Source: Ampelocalamus luodianensis (Eukaryota > Streptophyta > Magnoliopsida > Poales > Poaceae). From it: DNA of 64,000 nt. Under the pieces are notes generated by a model. That model saw only the letters and a program-made list of their open reading frames with translations, had not been told where the DNA came from and searched no databases. The translations under genes and the position numbers were made by a program. Shown here in pieces: positions 11,061 through 23,263 of this stretch. Every line of letters begins with the position of its first letter. The stretch's first letter is position 1. The stretch lies in the NCBI GenBank assembly GCA_036346255.1, contig CM070639.1:2056001-2120000 (forward strand), written 5' to 3'.

Positions 11061-13103
11061 CATGCCCCGGGAGCCCCTCATCCCGCTCAACCTTCCCCCA
11101 CCATCCACCCCCTCCTCTCGGTTGCCGCGGATTTTGCGTTTGAAGATCGCCGGCCGAGCAACCTTTCTTCCCCGACTCCGGTGGCTACACCGCCTCCACG
11201 CCATCGCCGCCTACACCATTGGCACCGTCGTCTCCTCGCCGTCCCGGTGCGCGCACTCACTTGAACCGGAGATCGCCGGAGCTCCTTCGCCGCCACCAAC
11301 CGCTTCGCGCCGCCGCCTTCTTCTCGCCGCCGGTCGCCTCCATCCTCCTCCAACCACCCGGGTAAGCGCCTCAGGTTCGCCACCCTCCGCTCTCCCTTTT
11401 GGCACCCTCGCCGGAGCCTGCCGGAGCTCCCACCGCCGGCGACCGTTGGTCCCAGCGCCGACACCGCTCTGTGCTCGCGTGGCGCCGCCACCTCCCCTCC
11501 ACGTGGGCGCCACCTCGGCAAAAGTTGCCCGCGTGGCAGCCTGCGTGGTGCCACCTCACCGCGCGTGCCACCCAGCCCCAAACCCCCGAGCCCGAAGTCC
11601 CATGGACTTGGTCCATGAGGACCGTGTCTATGACACGTGGGCCCTGCGGCCAAATTCTTTTTCTTTTTTTTTTCTTTTCAGCCGAAAATTCCATGCTGAC
11701 GTCATCTTGCGCAATAAAATGCTTTTCCTTTAGAAAATTAAATCAAGAAATTCTATTAATTCCAGATTTAGGTTATAAACTTGTAAAATTCATATCTTTT
11801 GAATCCCAACTCCAAATTGGGTGATTCAAATTGCAAAATTTGTATAAAATCATTATATAGCTAACTAAACCAAAATTTTTCAATTTTGAGTTCATTTGAC
11901 CACAAATTCCTTTAAATCCTAAATCTATCATTTCATGTAATTTCAAACTTCAAAAGCTTATATCTTTTGCATCCGAACTTCGATTTGGGTGGTTCAAGTT
12001 GCAAAATCTTTATAAAATTATAACCTAGATATCTAAACTAAAATTATTTAATTTGGAGTTCATTTGAATTGTTTTTTGAATTTTATTTGAATTTGACTTA
12101 TTTCGCGTATAGATTTCGACGACTTCGAAAAGTCAGATTTCAACGCCGTTGAAGAACACATAAGAGGATTGATTTTGATTGTGTGATCATCATGCTTGTG
12201 CACATAGACTACCTGGAGAAAGTGCTTGTGAGTACTAGGTGACCTGTTAAGAAAAATAACATCACCTCAGTAACAGTTGATCTGTTCACCTCAAGCGAGG
12301 TAAGTTACATTCTTGATCATATTTGCACCCATTATTTAAAATTATTTAAATTCTATTTCAAATTATTACTGCATGCCTATTTATATTCAGTAATTTAAAT
12401 CCCTGTTTTAAATTTATAGTTATGCCCAAATCCTTTGTATGGCTAATTTTGTTATCAAATCGAACATATTGTCACCCTAGATAAAACCTAGTTAATACAA
12501 TAGTATGGACTATGATCATTTAAATATTGTGCTTAGCCATGCTTATAGACCAAACATATTTCTTTTGGGAAATTTCAGCCAAAAATCAACTATTGTTTAA
12601 ATTGTTCCCTTGGCATAGGTGTGTCATGGGAGTTATATACATGACTTGTAAAATGAAATAAAATGATGGTTTGGACTTGGGCGAAATGGTTGTCTGGTGG
12701 GTGCAGGTTTATGCACAGGCTTAATCTGGTTAAGATTAAGGCCCATGGGTTTGTGGAAAGTTGCCCAGGTCAGTTAAGGACCGGTCTTCGAGCCGCATCT
12801 TGCTACGCCACCATCGTACTACCACATGTCCTCAGTATGGGGAGTAGGACCTGGCTCAATAATTTGTGATACATCATTGTTATTTGTGCCATGTTGTTTG
12901 TGTGGGTGTTGGTCAGACAGTAGACCCATCTGGCGCAAGAGGGGGCTCCCGGAGGACGGTCAGTCCAATGAAAGCGAAACCTTAGCAGGCATAAATACTT
13001 TAAGGTAGAACTTTGTAAAGGCCTTGTCACGTGCTCTAGACTGATTACCTAAGGTAGTGAGCGGTGGTATCGACGGATGCCAAACAAACTAGAGAAGACG
13101 TGT

Positions 13104-13171
13104 CTTGTGGGTAAAGTTGTACAACCTCTGCAGAGTGTAAAACTATTCGAATAGCCGTGTCCACGGTCATG
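13104..13171 (+). repeat. Conserved palindromic LTR module
   Basis: Contains two perfect palindromes 7 bases apart: CTCTGCAGAG (13126-13135) and CTATTCGAATAG (13143-13154). A GTGTCCACGGTCATG stretch follows. Confidence 0.9.
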
Positions 13172-14232
13172 GACATGCTGGCAAAGCCACTCAAAGTTAG
13201 ACTTTGGTTTTGTTTGAAAAAGACTTCTTCAAACTGGTTTATCCGGATGGAAATGGGGCAGGAATCCATGTGATAGGAGGGTATCCTTCACTATTCATGT
13301 GTGAATATTATCTGACTATAAAATTGAGAATTTATAAAATGAATCTTAGTTATAGAACAATTGTTTTGGAACTTAGTACAAGTATTTAAAGAAAATTCTA
13401 CTCTATGCAAATCAACCAATAAGCCACCCTTTGTTACATCCATGTATGCATGTCATTCTGTTATGTGACGGGTGTAACTTGCGAGCACGGAAGTTGTGCT
13501 CATCTTGCTTTATGCAAATAAAATTTCAGAGGAGAAGAACTTCGCTTCAGGTGTGGATCATGACGACTAGGCCGCTACCCCAGTCGATTGCCTGTGGCAG
13601 ATTACTGGACCCTACTACTTCTTCATTGTCTTCCGCTGTGTTTATTTAATGTTGCTCTGTAAGGCTATCTTGTAATCAACTCTGTTGTCATTTAATAAAT
13701 TTTAGCGTTTATGGTTGTGTTATCACACTTGTTTACTGTGTGAGCTAGCCACTGATCATGGGACTAGTTCAGTTATGCACATAAGATCTGGGGTGTTAAT
13801 CCCGGGTCGTGACAGGAAGACTGGTGACGACATCCTAAGCCCTAGGAGACAACAAGGGCATCAGCGCAGCGGGGGATTCTGGCGCAAGAGTAGATGTAGT
13901 GGCGCAGTAACTCTCGGTAACAACGACACTAGTGGCGGCAACCTAGGGCCGCGACGATGGCAACTGACAACAGCGACAAGGGTGGCGACTCGCAGATTCA
14001 ACTAGTGCGACGCCGGGGGCTGCTAGCTAGGCTATGGCTTGGGCAGAAGTGCCCTCCCCTGCTCCTCTTATAGCGGCGTGGGGCTCAGGCTTGTACCCGT
14101 ACCCAACTCGGCCACCTTGCCGAGTCTGGCTTGGACTCGGCCAGTCCTACCCAACCCACTATCCCCCTCCTCTTTCTGTCTTTTCTATTCGTTAATTATT
14201 TTCTATGCCTTTTAATTAAACAGGGTATTACA

Positions 14233-14379
14233 TAGAGAGAGAGAGAGAGAACAAGCTTGCCGGCGGCGGAGGGACAACTGCGAAACTACGATGACCTAAA
14301 CAAAGGGATGCTCGAAGAAGGAGAAAACTAGGGGAGGTAGTGTCACAGCTTGGGCAGCATCGAGGTGGGCTAGCGGTGG
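14233..14379. other. Short host segment with (GA)n, target of the chromovirus insertion
   Basis: A GA dinucleotide run at 14234-14251, then GC-rich DNA that is interrupted at 14380 by the complete gypsy element and should resume at 27401. GGTGG at 14375-14379 is the left target-site duplication. Confidence 0.7.
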
Positions 14380-17300
14380 TGTAACAGCCCTAACTTAGGG
14401 TTTATATTTCCAATGTAAAATTTTGAGGAGAAATAAAAACTTTTGTTGTCTCATCAAATCATTTGAAAGTTTCTACATTTTTCCCTAGCAATTTCCATTT
14501 TCTAGAATTAAATTCTTGTGATTGGAAATTGTTGGCAGCAAATTCTTAGCCTTCAAACTTGTGATCATCATCTACAAATATTTTTCCTAACATCTTGATC
14601 ATCTTATCTACCTCCCTGAATTATTTCACAATTTTTAGATTTTATTTGCTATTTCAAATGGCCAAGTCAAACTAGTTGAAAATCTGGTCAAACCCTAGGT
14701 CAGCATGCTTGAGAATTTTCTGCAGAACTTTTCAGTGCATGAAAAGTTCTGGAAAATTTATGCAATGTTGTTCTCTGTCTCTAGTAGCTTCCATAAAAAT
14801 TTCGAAATTTTTGGAGCCCTGGAGCTATCTCTAAAAATTTCCCAAAACCTCTCTGTCTTTTAAATCGAATTCTGAAAACACTGTTTGTCGGGCCCGAACC
14901 ACACTTGGGCTCGAGTCCTACCGCACTAATGGACTCGGTCGCGTCAACTAATCGCACCGCCCGTGTCCAATCAATCGTGACCGTCCGATGAAGATTGAAC
15001 GATCCATGTCGCGTGCGCAACCGACCTGTCCGAATGCATACACCAATCCCAGCCGTCCATTTCAGATCCAACGGTCGGTGCGTTGTTGATCAAATCAAAC
15101 CACCGGTTCGCACCGCTTCGTCCGTCGCCGCGTGTGGACCCTACCGCCGATTCGCCTCGTCTTCTCCGCGACTCACCGGAGCTCGCGGCCGTTCGCGCAT
15201 GGGTGCCACGCACCTCGCCGCGCCACCTATTTGCCCTCGTGTCCGTCGTGGAGCATCGCGAGCTTTATAACCTCACCGCACTCATTCATTCATCGCTTCT
15301 TCGCCCTCACTTTCTCCGCCCTTCTGCTTTCGCCGGCGAAGAGGATGAAGGTAGCGCCGCCGTGTTAGCGCCGCCTTGATTCTCGCAACCACGCCACCGC
15401 GATCCACGCCGACGCGCGCTCCATTTTGCCCAACCCGGTCCTGGCGCCCGATGGATCACCAGGCGTATCGTCGTCTCGCCTCGGCGACTCGGCCCGCAAG
15501 CTCGTTTGTGATCTGGTGAGTTTCTAGCTCCGCCAACTAGTCCCTTAGGATCACACTGATGCACTGAATCTAACGGTGGGCTTATTTCGCCTTTTGTGCA
15601 TCGTTGCGCGTGCGACCCATTCTTCTCCAAGCTCGGTTTCGCCACCGTGAAATTCCGCCACCTCGAGCTTTCTTCGTCGGCGTTATCGTGTGCTTCTTGC
15701 TCTCGGTGTTGGGGCGAAGCTTGTGCGCACCTTCCGGAGTCTTCTAGAAGCTTGTCGCGTCCTCTCCGCGGAAGCCGCATCTTCTTCTCCGCCTCCGTTC
15801 GCCGCCAGCTCGCCGCCGGCATCCCCGTAGGTCCGCGTCACCGTCATCGAGTTCGTGAGATCTTCGCGAACCCGAAGGTATCACTCACTCGCCCAGAAAC
15901 CCGCTCGTTGGCAAGTTCAGTTGCGCGGCCGCGCCGCCGTCCCCGTGCGCGCCGGTGAGCCGCCGGTGGAGTTAGTTTAGCGCTAATCTTGTTTAGCCTG
16001 AGTCTCTGACTTGTGGGCCCTATTGGTTAATCACGTTTAGAAAACCCTTTAATCCATCCCGTTATTTGTTCTCTGAGTCACTGCCATGTGGGTCCATGCT
16101 TGTCAGTTAGGGCTGTGTAGCTCGTTATACGCTTTCTCGTCGGAAGCGATTCTCGTGTGTATATGTTAGAAGTACACCTTGATAAGTCAAAGCGATTCTT
16201 AGAATACGCCGACGCCACTTTCTACGGCGCGGTCGTTTCGTCAAGACTTTCGCGCCCGCCTGTCGATGTCCGGGCTAGATAGCGTGGGTAGAAAAAGGAT
16301 TAAACGCTTTAGTAAATCTGTAATGCTTTTTCATGTAATCGTTAATCCAATTAAACTTAGAAAATGCATAACTATTTCAATTTTTATCCTAATTGCATGA
16401 AACCAGTCTTTGTTAATTTTCATTTTAAATGTTCTATTTACTAAAATTAGTTTCATCCATATCTCTGTAGCAAAAATCTGTTAATTAATAAAATGATGTC
16501 TTATGTATTTTCTAAATTAGAAAATGTATATCTTTTCAATAATTGTCCAAATCCAAGAAACCAACTCAGTAAATTTTCATTTTTAGTGTGCTAATTATTA
16601 GGATAGGTTTTATACACTGTTTCTGTTCATGAAAATTTGTTAGGTAATTAACTAGTGTTTTGATGTGTTTTTAGCTTAGGAAATTCATGGAAAATTCTTA
16701 ATAACTTAAAATGAATTGTTCTCTGTTTGAAATTTTGTTATATCAAAGCTTAGGCTCTTGTGAAAAGTTTAGTGTGTTTTGTTGTTGTTGTATGTTTGAG
16801 TTTCGTCGGTGTTATTTCGTTCTTATTTGTCGTTATTTGTTCGATCGTTAGGTTTCGATATTTTGCAATCCCGAGAACGACCCTCCGCAACTTATTGAGC
16901 AACAAAGACTGTGCAAGCGATTTGATCATGATAATCCCAGTATTTTAAAATCTAATATTTTGTTTCAAATTGTATGTATGCATTGCTTAATTTGTGTTAA
17001 ATTGATTAGTTAAATCAGTAGTTGCATATCCTGTAGACAAAATATTGATCTCTACTACCGAGCCTAGGTTATTTGTCGTGATTAGAGGTCATTGGATGAT
17101 CTCTTGTCACTTAGTAGATCCGGTCAACTTGCTTAGACATGCTTAGCTATTTCAGAGAATCAAGCGGTTATCGACTTTAGTCGGTAACCTTGATCACACA
17201 AAATTTACTACAACTTTATGTTTCAAAGATTTTGCTATGTTTAATTGCAAAACTAAAAATGAAAACAAAAATGATTTAGACGCGCACAATGGTAAGATTG

Positions 17301-18503
17301 GTGTGATCTTTTGGGTGTGATCGAATGGTGCCCGGTCAATTAAGGACCGAACATCTTGTGAGTGAATTTTTATCCAGCATTTCGTGCTAACCACACTAGA
17401 GTATATGGGACCTCTTGACCTAGTACTTTGGCGTGTATTGGCTCCGGTCGCAGGAGGTCGCAGGAGGGTTGGTGTTGGGAGCATGGTAGTTGTCCAAAAG
17501 CTTTATCCCGAGTGGGTAGTTGTCTTTTCGGCTTTACCATGTAAGCGTATGGATTTCTATCCATACGAGCGGCTCGTAGTTAATACACAATATTGGAAAA
17601 AGTCTCGTAGGACTTAGTGTGTACAAAGATACCTTCTAAGTGTGCTTTGGCTTAAAGGCGATGCAAGTGTGGGTACATGGTACACCTGCAGGTTAAAAAC
17701 TATTCGAATAGCCTCGCCCTAGGTGATGGACACGCTTGGGTAAGCTTTTCAAGAGTTGACTACAACATTTAAATTAAAACTTGATGGGTGGTACGAATCT
17801 AGGATTCGTGTATATTGTTGTGGTGACTTTTGGGATAGTCACTTCGTGTTGTTTCTCTTCGCTTTTGTTATTATTACCTTCTGTTATTTCAATCTTAAAA
17901 ATGAATTGCAAACTTGCCTTTAAAGCAGTATTACCTTATTGCAAATGAAAATTGGCTTTATGCAAATGAAACATATGGCCTCCACTAAACAAGCTCGCAT
18001 GTAGCATATTAACAGTCCGCTAGTTTACACGTCAGTCTTGCGGGTACAAAGACAATCTTTGTACTCAGGTGCTTTGCTTGATGTTTTTGTTGCAGAGGAA
18101 GAAGGTGAGCCCCAAGGGCCTCACTTACGTGAGTCAGTGTTGCCGTTTCGTGGACGACTAGACTTGGCGGTCCTGGCGGATGCCTTGTGGGTTGGAGGCA
18201 CGCTGATTGGCTTTGTTTATAGCCATCTTATGGCACTTTTGCTTCCGCTGTCGTTCTTGTTTTTGTATCTTGTGGCCCGTCGGCCTTTGCCTGTAATAAC
18301 TCTACTATTTGTTTATCTTCCGTTTGGTAGTGTAATGTTTGGACTCTATGTTTGGAATGGAATTGATGTCTAATTTTGTACCGAGGTGTGTATACTGCTT
18401 TCTGGGAAGTATACATATCTCGAGGATCAGTTTATTTGATTTGTGATGCTAGGACCAGGTGGTTGGTTAAGCATTACAAGCCAAATAAATTGGGGTCCTC
18501 ACA
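14380..18503 (+). repeat. 5' LTR of the chromovirus (4124 bp)
   Basis: Starts TGTAACAGCCCTAAC and ends GGGGTCCTCACA. It aligns along its full length with the LTR at 23264-27395, with many 1-4 base differences concentrated at CNG sites. A weak TATA (TTTATAA, 15264-15270) lies downstream of a GC-rich stretch, and the palindromic module is at 17667-17730. Confidence 0.93.
17667..17730 (+). repeat. Conserved palindromic LTR module (5' LTR copy)
   Basis: GTGTGGGTAC start, CCTGCAGG in place of the first palindrome, then the perfect palindrome CTATTCGAATAG at 17700-17711. Confidence 0.85.
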
Positions 18504-18507
18504 AAGT

Positions 18508-18520
18508 TGGTATCAGAGCC
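18508..18520 (+). other. Primer binding site for initiator Met-tRNA
   Basis: TGGTATCAGAGCC four bases after the 5' LTR. It is complementary to the 3' end of plant initiator methionine tRNA, the usual primer of gypsy and copia elements. Confidence 0.92.
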
Positions 18521-18926
18521 ATTCTGACCGTAGCAACCCAAGCATAGTCGTCCTTAGGACATTTTGAAAGTCTTATTTTCAAATTATAAAAAGGTTTATG
18601 AAGACCTAGGCAGATTCTCAGATTTTATTCCTTACCTATCTTAGCTTTCTACTCTCATCTTACTCTTATTTAAGTTTTGAAACTTGGTTTCCCTCTTTAC
18701 CTTTCAAAAGATAGTTACTACCGGTGGAATTAATTTTGGGAGAACCTTGGAAGATTAATTTAACTAAAAACTTGTGGGAATAATAGGGTAAGATGTAAAG
18801 TGAGTAATTGTGTGTCCGATTTTTTTGGTTGGGCTTTACCTGCTTTTGTGTTTGTTTCGGACTGTCTCAATGAATTTTGGGCTTTCTTGCTCTTAGAGTT
18901 GTTGCTAACTTGTCTTAGTGAAACAG

Positions 18927-19995
18927 ATGGTGGGAGAAACTGCGCGCATCGCAGGTGGTCATGATGAGGAGCCTCCTCCTCCGACCATGGTGAGGTTCTC
19001 GCCGATCGAGCGAAACCGCATGGACCAGACGCGCATCTTGGAGGTTATTGCTAGGAATACCTCCACTCGCCGGTGGTGGTGGCCACCGACTCGCGAGGAC
19101 TTGCAGAGTTCCTCCGCACGCGCCGCCGACTTTCTCCCGCTCGAGGACCCTCTCGATGCGGACGACATCGCGCATGGTTGAGCGGAAGCTCAACATAGCC
19201 TGCCAGCGCAGATAAGGCACTCTTCGCGCCCCACCACCTTGAGGGCGCAGACTCTCATGGTGGGAGAACTATCTCGCCATGCGCCCGCGGGCCATGTGGT
19301 CGCGTGGGAGGAGTTCAGTCGCCTTTCGTCGGGCCCACATCCCGGATGGCCCGATGAAGTGAAAAGAAAGAATTCCTCGCGCTCAAGCAAGGGCGCAAGT
19401 CCGTGACGGAGTACTGCACGAGTTCAATCATCCGCTCGTTATGCTCGGGAGAGGTGGCCTCGGATGAGGCTAAGCAAGAGAAGTTTATGGATGGCTTGTC
19501 CGAGGAGCCGCAGGACAAGCTATCTATTGTGGACTTCTTCGATTTCGTGCCTTAGTGGATAAGGCCATTGTTGCAGAGCATAAGGCAAAGGCGCTGGGTG
19601 AGTCCGCAAGCGCAAATGGGAGGCACATCGCCTACTCACACCACCTCACTGCGTCCTCGGTGGGCAAAGCACCGATGGCCGTTCTTTTGCTCCACCGCGC
19701 CGAGGCGTCTCGCACCAGCTCCTCGCCCACCGCAGCCGTGTTTGACCACGTGCGCCGCGATCCAGCAGCAGAGCGGTCTCGCAATCCGCGGCCGAGGTTA
19801 CTTGTTTCGCCGCCACAACAAGAGCCATTATGCGAATGCTCGCCTCGAGTGTTGCAGACCCCTCGCCCTAATGGAGGACGCGGCCGTGGAGTGGTCACCC
19901 ACCGACGTAAGATTATCCGAAGACCGTGGTGCGAGCGGTGGTCGAGTCAACCACCTTTCACCGAGGAGGCTCAGAGGCGCCGGATGTCGTGATGG
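18927..19995 (+). pseudogene. Chromovirus gag remnant (capsid, degraded zinc knuckle)
   Basis: The likely start is the ATG at 18927 (MVGETARIAGGHDEE), which follows AAACAG. The first open part ends at 19181. The capsid-like retrotrans_gag segment is then read in alternating frames between about 19290 and 19600 (VAWEEFSRL, VKRK, then DKAIVAEHKAKALGES at 19555). A zinc-knuckle region follows near 19800-19850, but the expected cysteines of a CX2CX4HX4C box are lost there (SHYANA remains). Gag would package element RNA in the cytoplasm. At least three frameshifts break it, some of them next to GC-rich CNG sites, so true decay and sequence error cannot be separated by eye. Confidence 0.75.
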
Positions 19996-22900
19996 GTACA
20001 CTTCTTGTTAATTCTCGCCCCGCTGCAGTATTATTTGATTCGAGCATCGATTCTTTATTTCAAGATCATTTGCTGCCGCTAGTGGTCTTCACCGTGTTCC
20101 TTTGGGAGTTCCTTTGCTCATCCGCTCCGGGTCGGAAATGAGAGCCGATCTGATGTCGTGATGTTCCTATCATAGTCCAAGGAGTGGGGTTTTGGCAAAC
20201 CTTATTACGCTTTCGGCCAATGAGTCCGGATGTGATTCTTGGCATGGATTGGTTGTCCCAACACCGGGCAAATCGATTGTGCAGAAGATTGTTTATCTCA
20301 CCGGCCCTTCGGCGGAGCAGTCGGATTTTCGCCACGGCCGGGGCCACATCTATGTGTATTAGAGGCAAAGCCACCTTGCGGATTCGTGGATGTTCCCATA
20401 GTATCGACTTTGGGGATGTCTTTCCCAAGACTTGCCCGGATGCCTCCGGCTCGGGATCCGAGTTTGTTATCGAGTTGTCGCCCTGCATCGCTCCGATTTC
20501 AAGGCGCCGATCGGATGCCTCCCAATGAACTAGAAGAATTGAAGAAGCAGCTTGGTGAGCTCCAAGCAAAGGGTTTCATCCGTCCCGCCATCTCCTTGGG
20601 GTTGTCCGGTGATCTTTGTGAAGAAGAAGGACAAGACTTTGCGCATGTGTTGATTACCGCCCTCTCAATGAGGTGACGGTGAAGAACAAATATCCTTTGC
20701 CCCGCATCGATGATCTGCTTGATCGCTTGATGGAGCCCGTGTGTTCTCAAAGATTGATTTGAGAATGGGGTATCATCAGTGTCGATCGATCCGAGGATAT
20801 TCCAAAGACGGCTTTCACTACTCGTTATGGGTCAGACGAGTACACCGTCATGTCCTTTGGCTTAACCAATGCTCCAATCTTGTTCATGAACCTTATGAAT
20901 TCGTATTCATGGAGTATTTGGATAAATTTGTGGTGGTCTTTATTGATGATATTCTTATCTATTCCAAGATCAAGCGAGCATGCCGAGCATCCAAGATTGT
21001 TTTGGGCAAATTGCGGGAGCACCACTATATGCGAGTTCAAGAAATGTGAGTTCGTTGAAGGAAGTGGCATTCTTGGGCCATGTTCTTTCAGTGGAGGCAT
21101 AGTGTGGATCCCAAAGAAGGTCGGCGATGTTCTATCTTGGGTCACCAAGTCACCATCGATGTACGGAGTTTTCTCGGTTTAGCGGGCTACTACCGTCGCT
21201 TTATCGAGAATTTCTCCAAGATCGCAAAGCCAATGACTGAATTGCTCAAGAAGGACAAGAAGTTTGTGTGGTCCTCTGCTTGTGACGAGAGCTTTCAGGA
21301 GCTCAAGCAGCGGTTGACTTCAGCCCCAGTCCTTACTCTTCCTGATATCCACAAGAGCTTCGATATTTATTGCGATGCCTCTCGTCAGGGACTCGGGTGT
21401 GTCCTTATGCAGGAAGGCAAGGCAGTTGCATATGCATCCCGGCAGTTGAGACCTCACGAGCTCAATTATTCCACCCATGATTTAGAGTTGGCTGCTGTGG
21501 TGCATGCACTCAAGATTTGGCGGCATTATCGACGCAGAATCACGTGGAGGTGTATTCCGATCACAAGAGCTTGAAATACTTGTTCACTCAGCCAGATCTG
21601 AACCTCAGGCAGAGGAGATGGCTGGAATTGATCAAAGATTATGACATGGGTATTCAGTATCATCCTGGCAAGGCCAATGTGGTTGCCGATGCACTTAGCC
21701 GAAAGGTGTATTGCAATACTCTGATGATCCAAGAGCAGCAACCGACACTTCTTGCAGAATTTCAACGTCTCAACTTGGGTTTGGTTGAGCATGGTTCCCT
21801 TGTCGCCTTGGTTGTGCAACCAACCTTGGTGGATCAAATCAAGGCAAAGACAAAGAATCGATGATGGTGTGGGTAAAATCAAGCGAGAATATCAAGGATG
21901 GATCACCAAGTGTTTCACGTAAGATGAGCACGGTGTTGTATGGTTTGGGAAGCGCCTTGTGGTCCCAAAGGTCCCAGAGTTGCGGGATTTGATTCTTCAG
22001 GAGGCCCATGATTCGCCTTTGTCCATCCATCCCGGGGCCACTAAAATGTACCAAGATCTGCGTCAGAGATTCTGGTGGACTCGCATGAAGCGCGAGATTG
22101 CCGTGTTCGTGGCCGATGTGACATATGTTGTCGCGTCAAGGCCGAGCATCGGCGTCAGCAGTCTCCTCCACCCTTGCCTATACCGAGTGGAAGTGGGATC
22201 AGAGGCATGGATTTTATCACCGGTCTACCCCGCACTTCTTCAGGGAAGGATGCTATCCGGTCGTTATCGATCGACCGACGAAGGTAGCGCACTTCCGCCA
22301 AGATTTACCACTCTCGGTGTCGATCGATTGGCGATCTCTATATCTCCCGCATTGTGAGCTTGCATGGTGTGCCACGAACGATTGTGTCGATCGTGGCTCT
22401 CTTTTCACTTCGGCTATGGCACGCTTTACAGGAAGCCATGGGGACCGTCTTTCTTCTTTCTCGGCCTATCATCCTCGGGATCGATGGTCGACGGAGCGAG
22501 TCAACCAAGTTCTCAAGATATGCTCGTGCTTGTGTTCTTTCCTATGGAAAGAATTGGGAGAAATGCCCGCCGCTTGCCGAAGTTCTCCTACAACAACGAC
22601 TTCGAGCTAGTCTCGGATGGCACCATTTGAGGCCTTGTATGGACGGGGCGCGCAGAACACCGTTGAACCGGTCGAACCGGGAGAGGTTCTTTGGCCCGCA
22701 TTCCATCAATGAGGCCGAAAGTCAAGTGCGATTGATTCGTGAGCACTTGCGCGTGGCTCAGTCCAGGCAGAAGAGCTATGCAGATCGGCGTCGCCGTGAG
22801 CTGAGTTTTCAGCCCAATGACTTTGTGTATCTCAAAGTCTCACCTCTGAAGGGACATCGTCGTTTTTGTCAAGGGCAACCGCTCCTCGATATGTCGGCCG

Positions 22901-23257
22901 ATCGCATCATCAAGAAAGTGGGAGCCGTTGCATACCGGTTGGAGTTGCGGCTACACTTGAGGGGGTGCATGATGTTTTCCATGTGTCGCAATTGAAGAAG
23001 TGCCTCCGTGTTCCGGTTGAGGAAACACCATTGGAAAATATCGATGTGCAGGAAGATCTGTCTTATCGTGAGCGTCCCGTTCGTATCCTCGAAGAAGCTG
23101 AACGCAGAACAAGGAACCGGGTGATCAAGTTCCTCAAAGTTCAGTGGTCAAACCACTCCGAGGATGAAGCCACTTGGGAGCGGGAAGATCGTCTCCGAGC
23201 AGATTACCCATCATTCTTCTCCAGTGATCGTAATCTCTGCCGAGATTCTGTAAGGGG
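19996..23257 (+). pseudogene. Chromovirus pol remnant: protease, RT, RNase H, integrase, chromodomain
   Basis: Domain order is that of Ty3/gypsy. Protease near 19990-20100 has VLFDS where DSGA is expected. The RT region begins near 20500, with KIDLRMGYHQ near 20750 and the FIDD catalytic motif at 20939-20950. RNase H follows at about 21250-21560 (FDIYCDASRQGLGCVLMQEG, then STHDLELAAVVHALKIW). The integrase zinc finger starts near 21960 (SIHPGATKMYQDLRQRFWW), with a badly fragmented catalytic core at about 22190-22700. The linker near 22960 has VHDVFHVSQLKKCLR, and a C-terminal chromodomain follows at about 23040-23200. At least ten frame changes separate these pieces. The chromodomain would steer integration toward modified histones. 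The polypurine tract lies directly after the end. Confidence 0.88.
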
Positions 23258-23260
23258 GAG
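23252..23260 (+). other. Polypurine tract of the chromovirus
   Basis: AAGGGGGAG, three bases before the 3' LTR. It primes plus-strand DNA synthesis in LTR elements. Confidence 0.88.
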
Positions 23261-23263
23261 ATT

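Larger units (their letters stand above)
10193..13814 (+). mobile_element. Solo LTR, 3622 bp, TSD GGAAG
   Basis: It begins TGTAACATCCC and ends GTCGTGACA, giving TG..CA ends. GGAAG flanks both sides (10188-10192 and 13815-13819), which marks one insertion event. There is no internal region, so this is a solo LTR left by unequal recombination between LTRs. It contains an AT-rich head, a GC-rich centre (10620-11690) with a TATA box at 11053, two diverged copies of an AT-rich unit near 11775 and 11955, and the palindromic module at 13104-13171. The long open frames in the GC-rich centre on both strands are compositional. Confidence 0.9.
7380..14232 (-). mobile_element. Minus-strand LTR remnant (gypsy type), split by a solo LTR
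   Basis: Read on the minus strand, the sequence starts TGTAATACCCTG at 14232 and runs to about 7380, with 10193-13814 inserted in it. Its last part carries the conserved LTR module at 7416-7482 and is clearly related, in the same order, to 12660-13200 of the plus-strand solo LTR. The LTR left end is not fixed: TAGAG follows 14232, but the only TAGAG-TG on the left (8479-8484) would exclude the module. The retained part has AT-rich and ATC-rich stretches and no coding domain. Confidence 0.55.

Noticed and set aside
10624..11733. 369-residue open frame on the plus strand, with long frames also on the minus strand
   Set aside because: It lies in the GC-rich centre of a solo LTR, is rich in Pro, Arg and Ser with no domain, spans the LTR TATA box and is open in several frames at once, so composition explains it.
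8483..14232. Minus-strand LTR bounded by TAGAG at 8478 and at 14233
   Set aside because: The TAGAG match is short, and the conserved LTR module at 7416-7482 lies outside it, which disagrees with the related LTRs. The left boundary was left open.
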